NCBI RefSeq assembly: GCF_030410485.1
Contig: NZ_JAUHHC010000003.1
Coordinates: forward strand, 806,001 to 870,000
Direction: 5' to 3'
From: Roseateles violae
GTDB lineage: Bacteria; Pseudomonadota; Gammaproteobacteria; Burkholderiales; Burkholderiaceae_C
DNA: 64,000 nucleotides
The notes beneath the pieces were generated by a model. That model saw only the letters and a program-made list of their open reading frames with translations. It did no database searches and had not been told where the DNA came from. A program made the position numbers and the translations under genes. This document shows, in pieces, positions 11,196-19,939 of this stretch (its first letter is position 1; the number at the start of each line of letters is the position of its first letter).

Positions 11196-11943
11196 GCTGT
11201 TCTCCCAGATAGACCGCCCTCACCCGCGGATCGGCCGCGATCGCCTCCGGCGTGCCCTCGGTCAGCACCGCGCCGTTCACCAGCACCGTCATGCTGCGGG
11301 CGAAACTGAACACCAGGTCCATATCGTGCTCGATCAGCAGCACCGAGACGTCCGCCGGCAGCGCGGCGACGGTGTCCAGGATGTCCTGCCGTTCGCCGGC
11401 CGGCACGCCAGCGGCCGGCTCGTCCAGCAAGAGCACGCTGGGCTTGAGCGCCACCGCCAGGCCGATCTCCAGCAGGCGCCGCTTGCCATAGGGTAGTTCG
11501 CGCGTCAGGCGGTCGGCATGGGCCTCGAGGCGGAACTGCGCCAGCAGCGCCTCGACCTCGGTGGCTATTTCGCGATCGCTGCCCATGGGCTTCCACCAGC
11601 GCCGCGCGGCGTCGCGCCGGCTGCTGACGGCCAGCGCCAGGCTCTGCATCGGCGTCAGCTCGCCGAACAGCTGGTTGATCTGGAAGGTGCGCGCCAGGCC
11701 CAGCGCCACCCGCCGGTGCGGCGCCAGGCCGGTGATGTCGCGCCCGCCCAGCAAGACCTGGCCCTCGGTCGGCGGCGTCACGCCGGTCAGCTGGTTGATC
11801 AAGGTCGTCTTGCCGGCGCCGTTGGGGCCGATCAGCGCATGGCGGGCGCCGCGGCGCAGCGTCAGCGAGACCTCGTTGGTCGCGGTGATGCCGCCGAAGC
11901 GCTTCACCAGCCTTCTTGTTTCCAGCACGATGTCGCTGCTCAT
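11185..11943 (-). CDS. livG: Branched-chain-type ABC transporter ATPase, LivG-like
   Basis: 252 aa. Walker A GPNGAGKTT is followed by LTGVTPPTEGQVLLGG and, instead of the classic LSGGQ, a degenerate signature around ELPYGKRRLLEIGLA, common in LivG of this transporter class; Walker B is VLLLDEPAAG. The ATG at 11943 overlaps the livM stop (ATGA); the frame extends a few residues upstream into livM. Together with LivF it energises uptake. Confidence 0.92.
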   Translation of the reverse strand: MSSDIVLETRRLVKRFGGITATNEVSLTLRRGARHALIGPNGAGKTTLINQLTGVTPPTEGQVLLGGRDITGLAPHRRVALGLARTFQINQLFGELTPMQSLALAVSSRRDAARRWWKPMGSDREIATEVEALLAQFRLEAHADRLTRELPYGKRRLLEIGLAVALKPSVLLLDEPAAGVPAGERQDILDTVAALPADVSVLLIEHDMDLVFSFARSMTVLVNGAVLTEGTPEAIAADPRVRAVYLGEQHGR

Positions 11944-12902
11944 GATTTGCGGAACCATTGCCGCGGCCGCAGGAGCCGCTCGCGGCCGACCAGCATCAGC
12001 AGGACCAGGATCAGGCCGATCCAGAAGGTCCAGTACTGCGGCGTGATCGCCGACAGCAGATCGTGCAGCACCTTGAAGGCGATCGCGCCGACCAGGCCGC
12101 CCCAGAGCCAGCCGGTGCCGCCGATGATCAGCGCCGTCATCACATCGGCGCTGCGGTGGAACTCCAGCACGTCCAGCGAGGCGAAGCCGGTCGTCTGCGC
12201 CAAGAGCGCGCCGGCCGCGCCGGCCAGCGCGGCGCCCAGCGTGTAGACCGCCGCCAGCCGCCCGCGCACCGACAGGCCGATCGCCATCAGCCGCAGCCGG
12301 TTGTCGCGCAGCGCCTGCAGCGACACGCCCAGCGGTGAGCGCACGATGCGCCGCAAGAGCAGAAAGGCCAGGAACAGCACGGCCAGCGAATAGAAGGAGG
12401 CGACGCGCGCGCCGAGATCGAACTCGAAGCGGCCCAGCAGCGGGCCCATGACGACGCCCTGCAGCCCGTCAGCACCGCCGGTGATGTCGTCGAACTTGTT
12501 GGCCAGCTCCAGCAGCACCAGGGCGACGCCCATCGTCACCATCAGCCGCGTAAGATCGGTGCCACGCACGATCATCGGGCTGGTGATCGCGCCCAGCAGC
12601 GCGCCCAGCGCGGTGCCGACCGCCAGGCCCAGCAGCGGATCGGGCATCACATGCTTGGCGAACAGCGCCGCGCCATAGGCGCCGAGGCCGAAGAAGGCCG
12701 CATGGCCCAGCGAGACGATGCCGGCATAGCCGAGGATCACGTCCAGCGACAAGGCAAACAGCGCCAGGATCGCGATCTCGTTGATCAGCGCCGCGTGCGA
12801 GGGCAGCGCGACCGGCGCGGCCAGAAAAGCCAGCCACAGCGCGATCTCCCACCAGCGCCAGCGCGATGGCGCCAGCAGCCGCTCCGACACCATGGTGCTC
12901 AT
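11940..12902 (-). CDS. livM: Branched-chain-type ABC transporter permease, LivM-like
   Basis: 320 aa, about nine to ten hydrophobic segments. ALFALSLDVILGYAGIVSLGHAAFFG is split here as the family block LSLD...GYAG..SLGHAAFFG typical of LivM, and GGTGWLWGGLVGA near the C-terminus is the second permease hallmark. It overlaps livH and livG by ATGA junctions, showing translational coupling. Confidence 0.92.
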   Translation of the reverse strand: MSTMVSERLLAPSRWRWWEIALWLAFLAAPVALPSHAALINEIAILALFALSLDVILGYAGIVSLGHAAFFGLGAYGAALFAKHVMPDPLLGLAVGTALGALLGAITSPMIVRGTDLTRLMVTMGVALVLLELANKFDDITGGADGLQGVVMGPLLGRFEFDLGARVASFYSLAVLFLAFLLLRRIVRSPLGVSLQALRDNRLRLMAIGLSVRGRLAAVYTLGAALAGAAGALLAQTTGFASLDVLEFHRSADVMTALIIGGTGWLWGGLVGAIAFKVLHDLLSAITPQYWTFWIGLILVLLMLVGRERLLRPRQWFRKS

Positions 12903-13771
12903 CGCCGCGCCTCGCGCGTGAACAGGCCCTGCGGTCGCCACAGCAGGATGGCGATCATCAGCACATAGACGATGAAGCTGCCCAGCTTGGGCACATAGTA
13001 TTTGCCGAACACATCGGCAATGCCCAGCACCAGGGCCGCGACCAGCGGGCCGGTGATCGAGCTGGTGCCGCCGACGGCGCAGACGATCAGGAAATACACC
13101 ATGTACTTGAGCGGGAAGTTCGGATCGAGGCCGAAGATGTCGGCGCCCAGCGCGCCGCCCAGGCCGGCCAGGCCGGAGCCGACGGCGAAGGTCAGCAGGA
13201 ACACGCGGTTGACCGGGATGCCCAGGCCCGCCGCCACGCGCGGATCGTCGACCGCGGCGCGCAGCCGGCTGCCGAAGCGGCTGCGCGTCAGCACCGCCTG
13301 CAGCGCCAGCGCCAGCACCACGCAGACGACGACGATGAAGAGCCGGTAGGCGCCCATGCCCAGCATGGCCGCGCCGGCGCCGAACTCGAAGCGCTGGCGC
13401 AGCCAGTCCGGCAGGGTGACGTTCTGCTGCGAGGAGCCGATGAAATAGTCGACCGCCGCGATGGCCATGAAGGTCAGGCCGATCGAGAACAGCACCTGGT
13501 CCAGATGCGGCTTGCCGTACATGCGGCGGTACAGCAGCGGCTCCAGCACCGCACCGGCCAGCGCCGTGCCGGCGAAGGCAATGGGCAGGCAGGCCAGGAA
13601 GGGCCAGCCCGCCTTCTGCATCAGCAGCACCATGATGTAGCCGCCGGCCATCGCGAAGGCGCCATGCGCGAGGTTGATGAAGTTCATCAAGCCCATCGTC
13701 ACCGCCAGGCCCAGCGACAGCACGAACAGCAGCATGCCGTAGGCGATGCCGTCGAAAAGCAGAGTCAGCAT
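12899..13771 (-). CDS. livH: Branched-chain-type ABC transporter permease, LivH-like
   Basis: 290 aa, about eight membrane segments. GLAVTMGLMNFINLAHGAF is the LivH signature, and VCAVGGTSSITGPLVAALV is the loop before the last helices. Start at 13771 (MLTLLFDGIAYG) is used because upstream sequence is the intergenic repeat. It pairs with LivM in the inner membrane. Gene context suggests an aromatic acid substrate rather than leucine. Confidence 0.92.
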   Translation of the reverse strand: MLTLLFDGIAYGMLLFVLSLGLAVTMGLMNFINLAHGAFAMAGGYIMVLLMQKAGWPFLACLPIAFAGTALAGAVLEPLLYRRMYGKPHLDQVLFSIGLTFMAIAAVDYFIGSSQQNVTLPDWLRQRFEFGAGAAMLGMGAYRLFIVVVCVVLALALQAVLTRSRFGSRLRAAVDDPRVAAGLGIPVNRVFLLTFAVGSGLAGLGGALGADIFGLDPNFPLKYMVYFLIVCAVGGTSSITGPLVAALVLGIADVFGKYYVPKLGSFIVYVLMIAILLWRPQGLFTREARR

Positions 13772-13783
13772 GGTTGTTGTATT

Positions 13784-13902
13784 CCGGGGCCGAGCGCCGG
13801 GCCGCCCCAAGCCGGCCCAGCTGGCGATGTGCGAGCGGGGCAAGCCCCGCAAGCATCGCCGCCCCCTCGGGGGGTCGGCCAAGGTACTCCTTGGACGAGG
13901 GG
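13784..13902. repeat. REP-like structured intergenic repeat, copy 2
   Basis: About 119 bp that resembles 4,896-5,014 closely at both ends. It contains CCGAGCGCCGGGCCG, an internal GCGGGGC/GCCCCGC pair, CCCCCTCGGGGGG and the CCAAGG-TACT-CCTTGG hairpin. It lies directly between the binding-protein stop (13906) and the livH start (13771). Such placement after a binding-protein gene recalls the REP elements that let binding proteins be made in excess over permeases. Confidence 0.8.
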
Positions 13903-13905
13903 CAT

Positions 13906-15102
13906 CTACTTCCTGTTTTTCGCCGGATCCTTGACCGCCTTCTGCACGTCGAACTCGACGTTGTAGAGCTGGCCGTTCACGCGCTCGACCTTGCGGGTGT
14001 AGATGTCCTGCACGATCTCGCGCGTCTGCGCGTCGATCAGCACCGGGCCGCGCGGGCTCTCGAAGATCTGGCCCTTCATCGCATTCATCAACGCCTCGCC
14101 GCCCTGGCCCTTGGAGCCGTTCAGGCCGATATAGAGCAGGCGCATGCCGTCGTAGCCGGCCACGGCCATGAAGTTCGGGCGGAACTTGTTGGCGGCCTCG
14201 AAGGCGGCGACGAACTTCTTGTTGGCCGGGCTGTCGTGCGCGGCCGAGTAATGCTGCGAGGTGACCACGCCCAGCGCGACATCGCCCATATCGTTGAGCT
14301 GGTCGTCGTCGGTGACGTCGCCGGTGGCGATCAGCCGGATGCCGGCCTTGTCCAGGCCGCGCTCGGCGAACTGCTTCATGAAGGCCGCGCCCTGGCCCGA
14401 GGGCAGGAAGACGAACAGCGCGTCCGGCTGCGCATCGCGCACCTTCTGTAGCACCGGCGCGAAGTCGGCGCCGCGCAGCGGCGTGCGCAGCTTCTCCATC
14501 ACCACGCCGCCGTTCAGGGTGAAGCGCTCGGCGAAGTATTTCTCGGCGTCGTTGCCGGGGCCGTAGTCGGTGACCAGCGAGACGACCTTCTTGATCTTGT
14601 TCTTGGCGGCCCAGTCGGCCAGGCCCAGGGTCGCCTGCGGCAGGGTGAAGCTGGTGCGGGTGATGAAGGGCGAGGCCTCGGTGATCGCCGAGGTGGCGGC
14701 GGCCATCACGACCATGGGCGTCTTGCTCTGCGTGGCGATCGGTGCGGTGGCCAGCGCCAGCGGCGTGAGGCCGAAGCCGGCCAGCGCGACGACCTTGTCG
14801 TTGACGACCAGTTCCTGTGCCAGACGGCGCGTGGTGTCGGCGACGCCGGCATCGTCCTTGACGATGACCTCGACCTTCTTGCCGCCCGCCTTGTTGCCGT
14901 TCTGCGCGACCCACAGCTTGATCGCCGCGTCGATCTGCTTGCCGGTCGAGGCCGAGGGGCCGGTCATCGGCAGGATCACGCCGATCTTGACCGTGTCGCT
15001 CTGCGCCAGCGCGCTGAGGCCGGTCAGGGCCAGGGTGCCGGCCGCCAACAGGGTCGCGGCCAGCCGGGGGAGGGAAAGTCGGGCGCTGTGCTGATGCTTC
15101 AC
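13906..15102 (-). CDS. ABC transporter solute-binding protein, LivK/aromatic-acid type
   Basis: 398 aa, periplasmic. A signal peptide (LLAAGTLALTGLSALAQ) leads into VKIGVILPMTGPSASTGKQ, the start of type-1 (LivJ/LivK-like) binding proteins; VMAAATSAITEASPFITR and GYDGMRLLY follow. The start is GTG at 15102, preceded by GGAG at about 9 bp. It is the first gene of the livKHMGF-type operon, upstream of which lies operator-like site C. Given the surrounding genes it probably binds an aromatic carboxylate. Confidence 0.88.
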   Translation of the reverse strand: MKHQHSARLSLPRLAATLLAAGTLALTGLSALAQSDTVKIGVILPMTGPSASTGKQIDAAIKLWVAQNGNKAGGKKVEVIVKDDAGVADTTRRLAQELVVNDKVVALAGFGLTPLALATAPIATQSKTPMVVMAAATSAITEASPFITRTSFTLPQATLGLADWAAKNKIKKVVSLVTDYGPGNDAEKYFAERFTLNGGVVMEKLRTPLRGADFAPVLQKVRDAQPDALFVFLPSGQGAAFMKQFAERGLDKAGIRLIATGDVTDDDQLNDMGDVALGVVTSQHYSAAHDSPANKKFVAAFEAANKFRPNFMAVAGYDGMRLLYIGLNGSKGQGGEALMNAMKGQIFESPRGPVLIDAQTREIVQDIYTRKVERVNGQLYNVEFDVQKAVKDPAKNRK

Positions 15103-15188
15103 GTTCGGGTCTCCGTCATCTTGTTGGAAAGGGGACAACGGTGCCGATTGTGGAGCGAAGCGCGCCCGCCGGCGGCGGAATGCGCCCA

Positions 15189-15215
15189 CTATCTGCTATG
15201 CCGCGACGGCATTCC
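15189..15215. promoter_or_regulatory. LysR-type operator candidate, site C
   Basis: Begins CTATCTGCTATGCCG and contains a perfect inverted repeat ATGCCG-CGA-CGGCAT (15198-15212). It aligns with sites A and B. It lies about 90-110 bp upstream of the livK-like start, as expected for an LTTR activator site. Confidence 0.65.
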
Positions 15216-15225
15216 TGTTAGGCCC

Positions 15226-15263
15226 GAAAAAAAGAGGACCCGGCGGCCGCGGGAGCCGCCGGG
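15226..15263 (-). terminator. Rho-independent terminator after tannase gene
   Basis: A 9-bp perfect stem CCCGGCGGC/GCCGCCGGG (15239-15263) is followed on the minus strand by a TCTTTTTTT run (15227-15235). It would end the dctQMP-galA-porin-tannase operon, about 115 bp after the last stop codon, before the livK promoter. Confidence 0.85.
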
Positions 15264-15375
15264 CCTCAAGAGCCGGGCGGCTCGCTCACCCTCTCACTGC
15301 CTTGCGCCCGGCCGCTCACACCCCGTGCTGCCCTGTTGTTGACCCTGGACAGCGACGGCCACAAGCCTGCCGGCC

Positions 15376-17286
15376 TCAGTTGCCGGCGGCCAGTCGCTTG
15401 TCGATCCAGGCGAAGGCGTCCTGCACGTCGTAGTTGCCGGCGTGACCCTGATCCCAGTGCAGCGCGTAGTCGACATCCTTGACCTTGGCGTCGGCCTTCA
15501 GGGCGCGGCTGAGGTTGTAGGCCACGGTGAAGGAGGTGTCGCGGTCGCGTGCGCCGACGCGGATGCGCCAGTGCGTCGTGATGCCGTCGGTCTTGCCGAC
15601 ATAGGGCAGCGCGTTGATCATCTTGTACTGGTTCAGCAGGAAGGCCTTCTGCGGGTTGGCGGCCCAGGTGTAGCCGGTATTGGCCAGGCCGACATCGCTC
15701 TGCACCGCGTTGACGGCGTCGCCGCCGTTGTTGTTGTTCCAGGCGTACTCGGTGAAGTTGGAATAGACCTGGGCCGGCGTGCCGAACAGATTCGATTCGC
15801 CGCCGCTGTAGTTGCCGTTGATGACGGCGCCGGCCTTGGTCGTGTCGGCCGTCGGCGTCGCCGCCAGCGCGGCCGTCTGAGCGACCTGGTCGAAGGACGG
15901 TACCGCCTTCAGCCGGGCCTGCTTGGCGACGAACTTCAGGTAGTTCGTCAGGCTGAAGATCTTGACCGTGCCGGCCCCATCGACGTCGATGAAGTCGTTC
16001 TTGTAGTACAGCGTGCCGCTGCCGCCGGCCACCCCGTTCGCGGCGGCACTGCCGAAGGCGTTGTAGGCGACGATGGTCTTGCCCGCCTTCACATAGGCGC
16101 TGGCCGCCTTCTTGAACTCGCCCTGCAGCGCGGCCAGCATATTGTCGGTGGTCAGCGCCGTGCCCTCCTCGCTCTTCAGGCCCAGGCCGGCCTGGTAGCT
16201 CGCGAACTGGTTCATCAGCGTGAGGCTGCCGGCGGCATCGGGATTCGAGGCGCGTACCAGCTCGGCGCCGTTCGCATCGACGATCAGGCCGGCCTTCTGG
16301 TCCGCCGAGACCAGGGCGCGGGTATCCAGCACATTGAACATCCACTCATAGGCCAGATCGGCGCTGCCCATGTCCTGGATCGGGCAGTAGGCGACGATGG
16401 CGTAGACGCTGTCGCTGATCGAGCTCTTGCCGTCCGCGTCGATGCCGGCGGCGCCGGCGGCCTGGAGATAGGGGAAGTAGTCCGCACTGTCGCCGGTGGC
16501 GCCGAGCTGGGTGCTCTGCGCACCGCCGCCGCTGGTGCCGTTGACGACGATGCGCTTGGCATCGCCCGGCATCGCGCCGTCGTTCAGGCGCAGATAGCGC
16601 ACCGCCGCCTTGGCGTCGACGATGGCGGCCGGTGCCTTTCCCTGGTAGGGGCCGTCGCTGTAGACGCCGGCCGGCGCTGTGGCGCCGCGGCTGCGCGAGG
16701 CCATATTGATGTAGACGAAGCCGCGGGCCAGCGCGGCGCCGCGCTTGTCGGTGTCGCTATTGCTGACGTAGCTGCCGCCGTTGACGATGTCGGCGCCGCT
16801 GTAGTTGGCGTTGGTGATGGCGTCCGTGCCGTTCCAGCCGCCCTTGCCGCCCTGGTAGCTGGCAAACCAGCCGGAGTTGTTGACGTTCAAGAGGATCGCG
16901 TTGTCCTGCTTGGCCGCGTCGACCTCGCGGACGAAGATGTTCATGTTCTGGTAGCCGCAGGCCTGGTTGTCCACTGCGCCGGCCTGTTGCGTCGGCGCCA
17001 GCTGCATCGGCTTGCCGACATAGCAGACCTCGCGGTACCAGCGCACCGGCGTGCTCACGCCGTCCAGCATGACGGTGATCGTCGTGTACTTCGTCTTGTC
17101 GAAGGCCAGCTTGCTGTCGTAGACGCCCGGGCCGGGCGGTGCGGGGGCCGGTGCGGGCGCCGGCGCCGGTGCGGGGGCCGGGGCGGGTTCGCTGCTGCCG
17201 CCGCCGCCGCAGGCCGTCAGCAGGCTGGTGACCGAGACCGCAGCGACCGAGGCTGCAAGAGCGCGACGTTTGAACTGTTGGTGCAT
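15376..17286 (-). CDS. Lipoprotein tannase (subtype B tannase family)
   Basis: 636 aa. The signal peptide ends in the lipobox LLTAC, followed by GGGGSS and an (Ala-Pro)n linker, so the enzyme is probably membrane-anchored and faces the periplasm or outside. The serine-hydrolase nucleophile is S252 in VVNGTSGGGAQST, and a C-terminal histidine is H615 in HWDQGHAGNYD, as in TanLp1-type tannases. It would cleave galloyl esters to gallate. It ends the operon with TRAP transporter, gallate dioxygenase and porin and is followed by a strong terminator. Start 17286 is chosen because it begins the signal peptide. Substrate is inferred from the family and the neighbours. Confidence 0.83.
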   Translation of the reverse strand: MHQQFKRRALAASVAAVSVTSLLTACGGGGSSEPAPAPAPAPAPAPAPAPPGPGVYDSKLAFDKTKYTTITVMLDGVSTPVRWYREVCYVGKPMQLAPTQQAGAVDNQACGYQNMNIFVREVDAAKQDNAILLNVNNSGWFASYQGGKGGWNGTDAITNANYSGADIVNGGSYVSNSDTDKRGAALARGFVYINMASRSRGATAPAGVYSDGPYQGKAPAAIVDAKAAVRYLRLNDGAMPGDAKRIVVNGTSGGGAQSTQLGATGDSADYFPYLQAAGAAGIDADGKSSISDSVYAIVAYCPIQDMGSADLAYEWMFNVLDTRALVSADQKAGLIVDANGAELVRASNPDAAGSLTLMNQFASYQAGLGLKSEEGTALTTDNMLAALQGEFKKAASAYVKAGKTIVAYNAFGSAAANGVAGGSGTLYYKNDFIDVDGAGTVKIFSLTNYLKFVAKQARLKAVPSFDQVAQTAALAATPTADTTKAGAVINGNYSGGESNLFGTPAQVYSNFTEYAWNNNNGGDAVNAVQSDVGLANTGYTWAANPQKAFLLNQYKMINALPYVGKTDGITTHWRIRVGARDRDTSFTVAYNLSRALKADAKVKDVDYALHWDQGHAGNYDVQDAFAWIDKRLAAGN

Positions 17287-17345
17287 GTTTGTCTCTTTGG
17301 ATTTGGGACGGGATGCGAGGTCTTCGGTGTCCGGGAGTGGCCGTT

Positions 17346-17367
17346 GGGCCGGGCGCGTGCCCGGCCC
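17346..17367 (-). terminator. Hairpin between porin and tannase genes
   Basis: Perfect 9-bp stem GGGCCGGGC/GCCCGGCCC with a 4-nt loop, directly after the porin stop at 17382. There is no T run on either strand, so it is more likely an mRNA-stabilising or processing hairpin that separates porin and tannase expression than a full terminator. Confidence 0.5.
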
Positions 17368-17381
17368 CATTCACCACCGGA

Positions 17382-18491
17382 TCAGAAGCTGTGGCGGATG
17401 CCGGCACCGAAGCCGGTCTGCGTCTGGCCGGCCGCCGGCGCGCCACCGGCCGCCGCATTGCTGACCGAGGCCGCCAGCGTGCCGTCGTTGTTGATCTGGC
17501 CGACGGTCGCGTAGGCCGCGGTGCGCTTGCTGAGGTTGTAGACGCCGCGCAGCGCGAACAGATTGGCCGCGTTGGCACTGTTCTTGTAGTCGATGCGGAA
17601 GACCTCGGCATCCAGCGTGATCTGCGGCGTCAGCGTGTAGGTTGCGCCCAGGTACCAGAGGTCCGAACGCGGCGTCGTGGCACTGCCCTCGTTGTCGCGC
17701 GAGATCAGGCCGGCGCCGAGCTTCAGCGCGGCCATCGGGCGGAACCAGCCGGTCACCGTCGAGCGGCGATCCTTCAGCGCGCTGCTGGTCAGGCCGGCGA
17801 AGGCACCGGGGCCGCCGGTCAGCTCGTCGATCGCGGCCGAGGCGCCCCAGCTGGCGGTGTCGTATTTGGCCAGGATCGACCATTGCTGGCAGGCGCTCTT
17901 GTCGGCCGCGTTCTCGCCGGCGCAGTTGGTGCCCGAGGGGCTGGGGCCGGCGTTGACCGAGTCGCGGCCCGGGCTGAAGGTGGCGCCGATCGTGAAGCCG
18001 CTGAAGGTTCCGCGGTAGGCGATCGCGTTGTCGACGCGGGCATTGGGCAGATAGCTGTCCAGCGAACCGGAGCCGAACATCGCCGGGCCCAGGATGTCGG
18101 CCTCGGTCTGCGACCAGAACAGCATCGAGTACTGGCGGCCCAGGGTCAGCGCGCCCCAGTCGCCGGACAGGCCGACGAAGACCTGGCGGCCCCAGGCGCG
18201 GCCGCCCTGGTTCAAGGTGCCGGCGTCGACGCCGAAGCCCTGCTCCAGGGTGAAGTTGGCTTTCAGGCCGCCGCCGAGATCCTCGCTGCCGCGAAAGCCC
18301 AGGCGCGAGGGCACCATGCCGCCGGTCAGGCCCGGCATGCGGGTCAGGCTGGCGCCGGCGGCGCCGACATTGTCCAGATACTCGACGGCGCCATCGAGCA
18401 CGCCGTAGATGGTCACGCTCTGCGCCTGCGCGGCGCCGCCGGCTGCCAGGCCCGCCAGGGCCAGCGCCCAGATGCTGCTCTTCTTGTTCAT
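17382..18491 (-). CDS. Outer-membrane porin (Gram-negative 16-strand type)
   Basis: 369 aa. A signal peptide ends AQAQ and is followed by SVTIYGVLDGAVEYLDN; SRLGFRGSEDLGGGLKANFTLEQGF and the terminal phenylalanine (GAGIRHSF) are hallmarks of betaproteobacterial porins. It would let gallate or galloyl-ester fragments enter the periplasm. Start 18491 starts the signal peptide. It lies between gallate dioxygenase and tannase genes in the same orientation. Confidence 0.92.
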   Translation of the reverse strand: MNKKSSIWALALAGLAAGGAAQAQSVTIYGVLDGAVEYLDNVGAAGASLTRMPGLTGGMVPSRLGFRGSEDLGGGLKANFTLEQGFGVDAGTLNQGGRAWGRQVFVGLSGDWGALTLGRQYSMLFWSQTEADILGPAMFGSGSLDSYLPNARVDNAIAYRGTFSGFTIGATFSPGRDSVNAGPSPSGTNCAGENAADKSACQQWSILAKYDTASWGASAAIDELTGGPGAFAGLTSSALKDRRSTVTGWFRPMAALKLGAGLISRDNEGSATTPRSDLWYLGATYTLTPQITLDAEVFRIDYKNSANAANLFALRGVYNLSKRTAAYATVGQINNDGTLAASVSNAAAGGAPAAGQTQTGFGAGIRHSF

Positions 18492-18550
18492 CGCTGTTGT
18501 CTCCGTTCTTGCTTGGTTGAGGGTGTGGGGATTCGGGAGGGGGCTGCTAC

Positions 18551-19924
18551 TTACTGCTTGTCGTTCTTGTTCCAGTCCAGCGCGTCGGCATCCTTGCCGG
18601 CGACCGAATACAGCGCCTTGGTATTGCGCGTGCGCTGGAAGGCCTCCAGCGATTCGCCGCGCATTGCCGCGTAGATGTGCAGGTTGGACACGCCCATGAC
18701 GGCGCCGAGCTTTTCCAGCATGAAGAAGATCACGCCGTAATGGATCAGGCCGCGCCAGTCGCGCCGGCGCACCAGATCGCGCTCGACCTCGCTCAGCGCG
18801 GCGCGCTCGAAGGCGGATTCCTGATCGGCGAGGAAGGCGGCGCGCTGTTCGGGCACCACCAGCTGATGCAGGAAGCGGTTCAGCCGGTAGGCCTTGATGC
18901 TGCGCTCGAGCGTGAAGGGATAGGTGCCCGTCAAGGCCTCGGCGCCGGCCAGCTGCGCGGCCGTCTGCGCGCGCTGGCGTTCGAGCACCGCGGCGGGCAG
19001 CGCCTGCGGCTGGCTGGGCTCGTAGATCGCCGCCGCGATGCCGGTCATCGAGGGCAGGTAGTAGCTGCGGTGCAGGCGCTTCAGCTGCGCGCCGAGCGCG
19101 CCGCGCATCACCAGCCACATGATGACCTCGGAGCCCTCGCAGCCGCCCAGGGTCGCGAACTCGGCATGGGTCATGTCGGCCAGGGCCTCGGGGTCGCTCT
19201 CGAACAGGTCGAGAAAGCGCGCGTCCCACTCGGTGTTGTTGAAGCCGGCGCGCTCGCCGTGCACCTGGTGCGAGAGGCCGCCGGTGGCGACGATGGCGAC
19301 CTTCAGGTCCTCGGGGTAGCTCTCGATCGCGCGGCGCAGCGCCTGGCCCAGCTTGTAGCAGCGCCGCGCGCTGGGGATCGGAAACTGCAGCACGCCCATC
19401 TGCAGCGGCACCAGGCGCACCGGCCAGGCCGGCTCGTGCGGGCACTCGGGCTGATCCGGCTCCGCCGGGCTGCCCGATCCTCCCAGGGGGGCAGCGAACG
19501 CTTGCGGCCGCTTGGGGGCACACATCATGGACAGCGGCGAGAAGCAGCCATGGTCCAGGCCTTTGTCCTGGAAGAAGGACATATCGAACTCTTCGGCCAT
19601 CAGCGAGCGGCCGATATGCGCGGCCAGACCCGGGTCGCCATTGATCGCCGGCAGATCGCGCGCACCGCCACCCTCGTCGGCCACGGCCCAGCGCTCGCCG
19701 ATGCCCAGGGCGAAGGCCGAGTAGTGGTCGAAGAAGAAGGAAGTGACGTGATCGTTGTAGATCAGGAGCAGCACGTCGGGATGGCGCTCGGCAATCCACT
19801 GCTGCACCGGCTCGAAGGCCTCGAAGATCGGCGCCCAGACCGGGTCGTCGCGCTTGTCGCGATCGAAGGCGAAACCGATCGTCGGGGTGTGGGAGGCGGC
19901 GATGCCGCCGATGATCTGGGCCAT
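18551..19924 (-). CDS. galA: Gallate dioxygenase (GalA/DesB type)
   Basis: 457 aa, a fusion of a LigB-like domain (about 1-300) with a LigA-like C-terminal domain (about 320-420, LNRFLHQLVVPEQRAAFL). Residues H12 (ASHTPTIGF) and H59 (IYNDHVTSFFF) match the metal site, and DEGGGARDLP is typical of gallate dioxygenases. It opens gallate to 4-oxalomesaconate directly, feeding LigJ and LigK. Residues 136-162 are a stretch not expected in the family, see the separate repeat feature. The gene is downstream of the TRAP transporter genes and upstream of the porin and tannase. Confidence 0.88.
   Translation of the reverse strand: MAQIIGGIAASHTPTIGFAFDRDKRDDPVWAPIFEAFEPVQQWIAERHPDVLLLIYNDHVTSFFFDHYSAFALGIGERWAVADEGGGARDLPAINGDPGLAAHIGRSLMAEEFDMSFFQDKGLDHGCFSPLSMMCAPKRPQAFAAPLGGSGSPAEPDQPECPHEPAWPVRLVPLQMGVLQFPIPSARRCYKLGQALRRAIESYPEDLKVAIVATGGLSHQVHGERAGFNNTEWDARFLDLFESDPEALADMTHAEFATLGGCEGSEVIMWLVMRGALGAQLKRLHRSYYLPSMTGIAAAIYEPSQPQALPAAVLERQRAQTAAQLAGAEALTGTYPFTLERSIKAYRLNRFLHQLVVPEQRAAFLADQESAFERAALSEVERDLVRRRDWRGLIHYGVIFFMLEKLGAVMGVSNLHIYAAMRGESLEAFQRTRNTKALYSVAGKDADALDWNKNDKQ
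19439..19519 (-). repeat. In-frame insertion of GC-rich palindromic repeat inside galA
   Basis: About 81 bp coding residues 136-162 between PLSMMC and HEPAWPVRLVP, a junction that is short and continuous in LigB of this same window ([16 protein letters not shown]). The inserted DNA has inverted repeats, such as CCGGC-GGA-GCCGG and CTGCCC/GGGCAG, and looks like the intergenic palindromic elements of Burkholderiales. The encoded residues are rich in Pro, Ala, Gly and Ser. Since the frame is preserved the enzyme may stay active with a surface loop. That it is an inserted repeat is inference. Confidence 0.6.
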
Positions 19925-19939
19925 GGCTGCTATACGTCG

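Noticed and set aside
17125-17200. GC-rich tandem repeat
   Set aside because: It is the codon-level trace of the Ala-Pro linker of the tannase, not a separate element.
15442-17514. A 690-codon open frame on the plus strand
   Set aside because: Antisense shadow of the tannase gene, which has the export signal, lipobox and active-site motifs.
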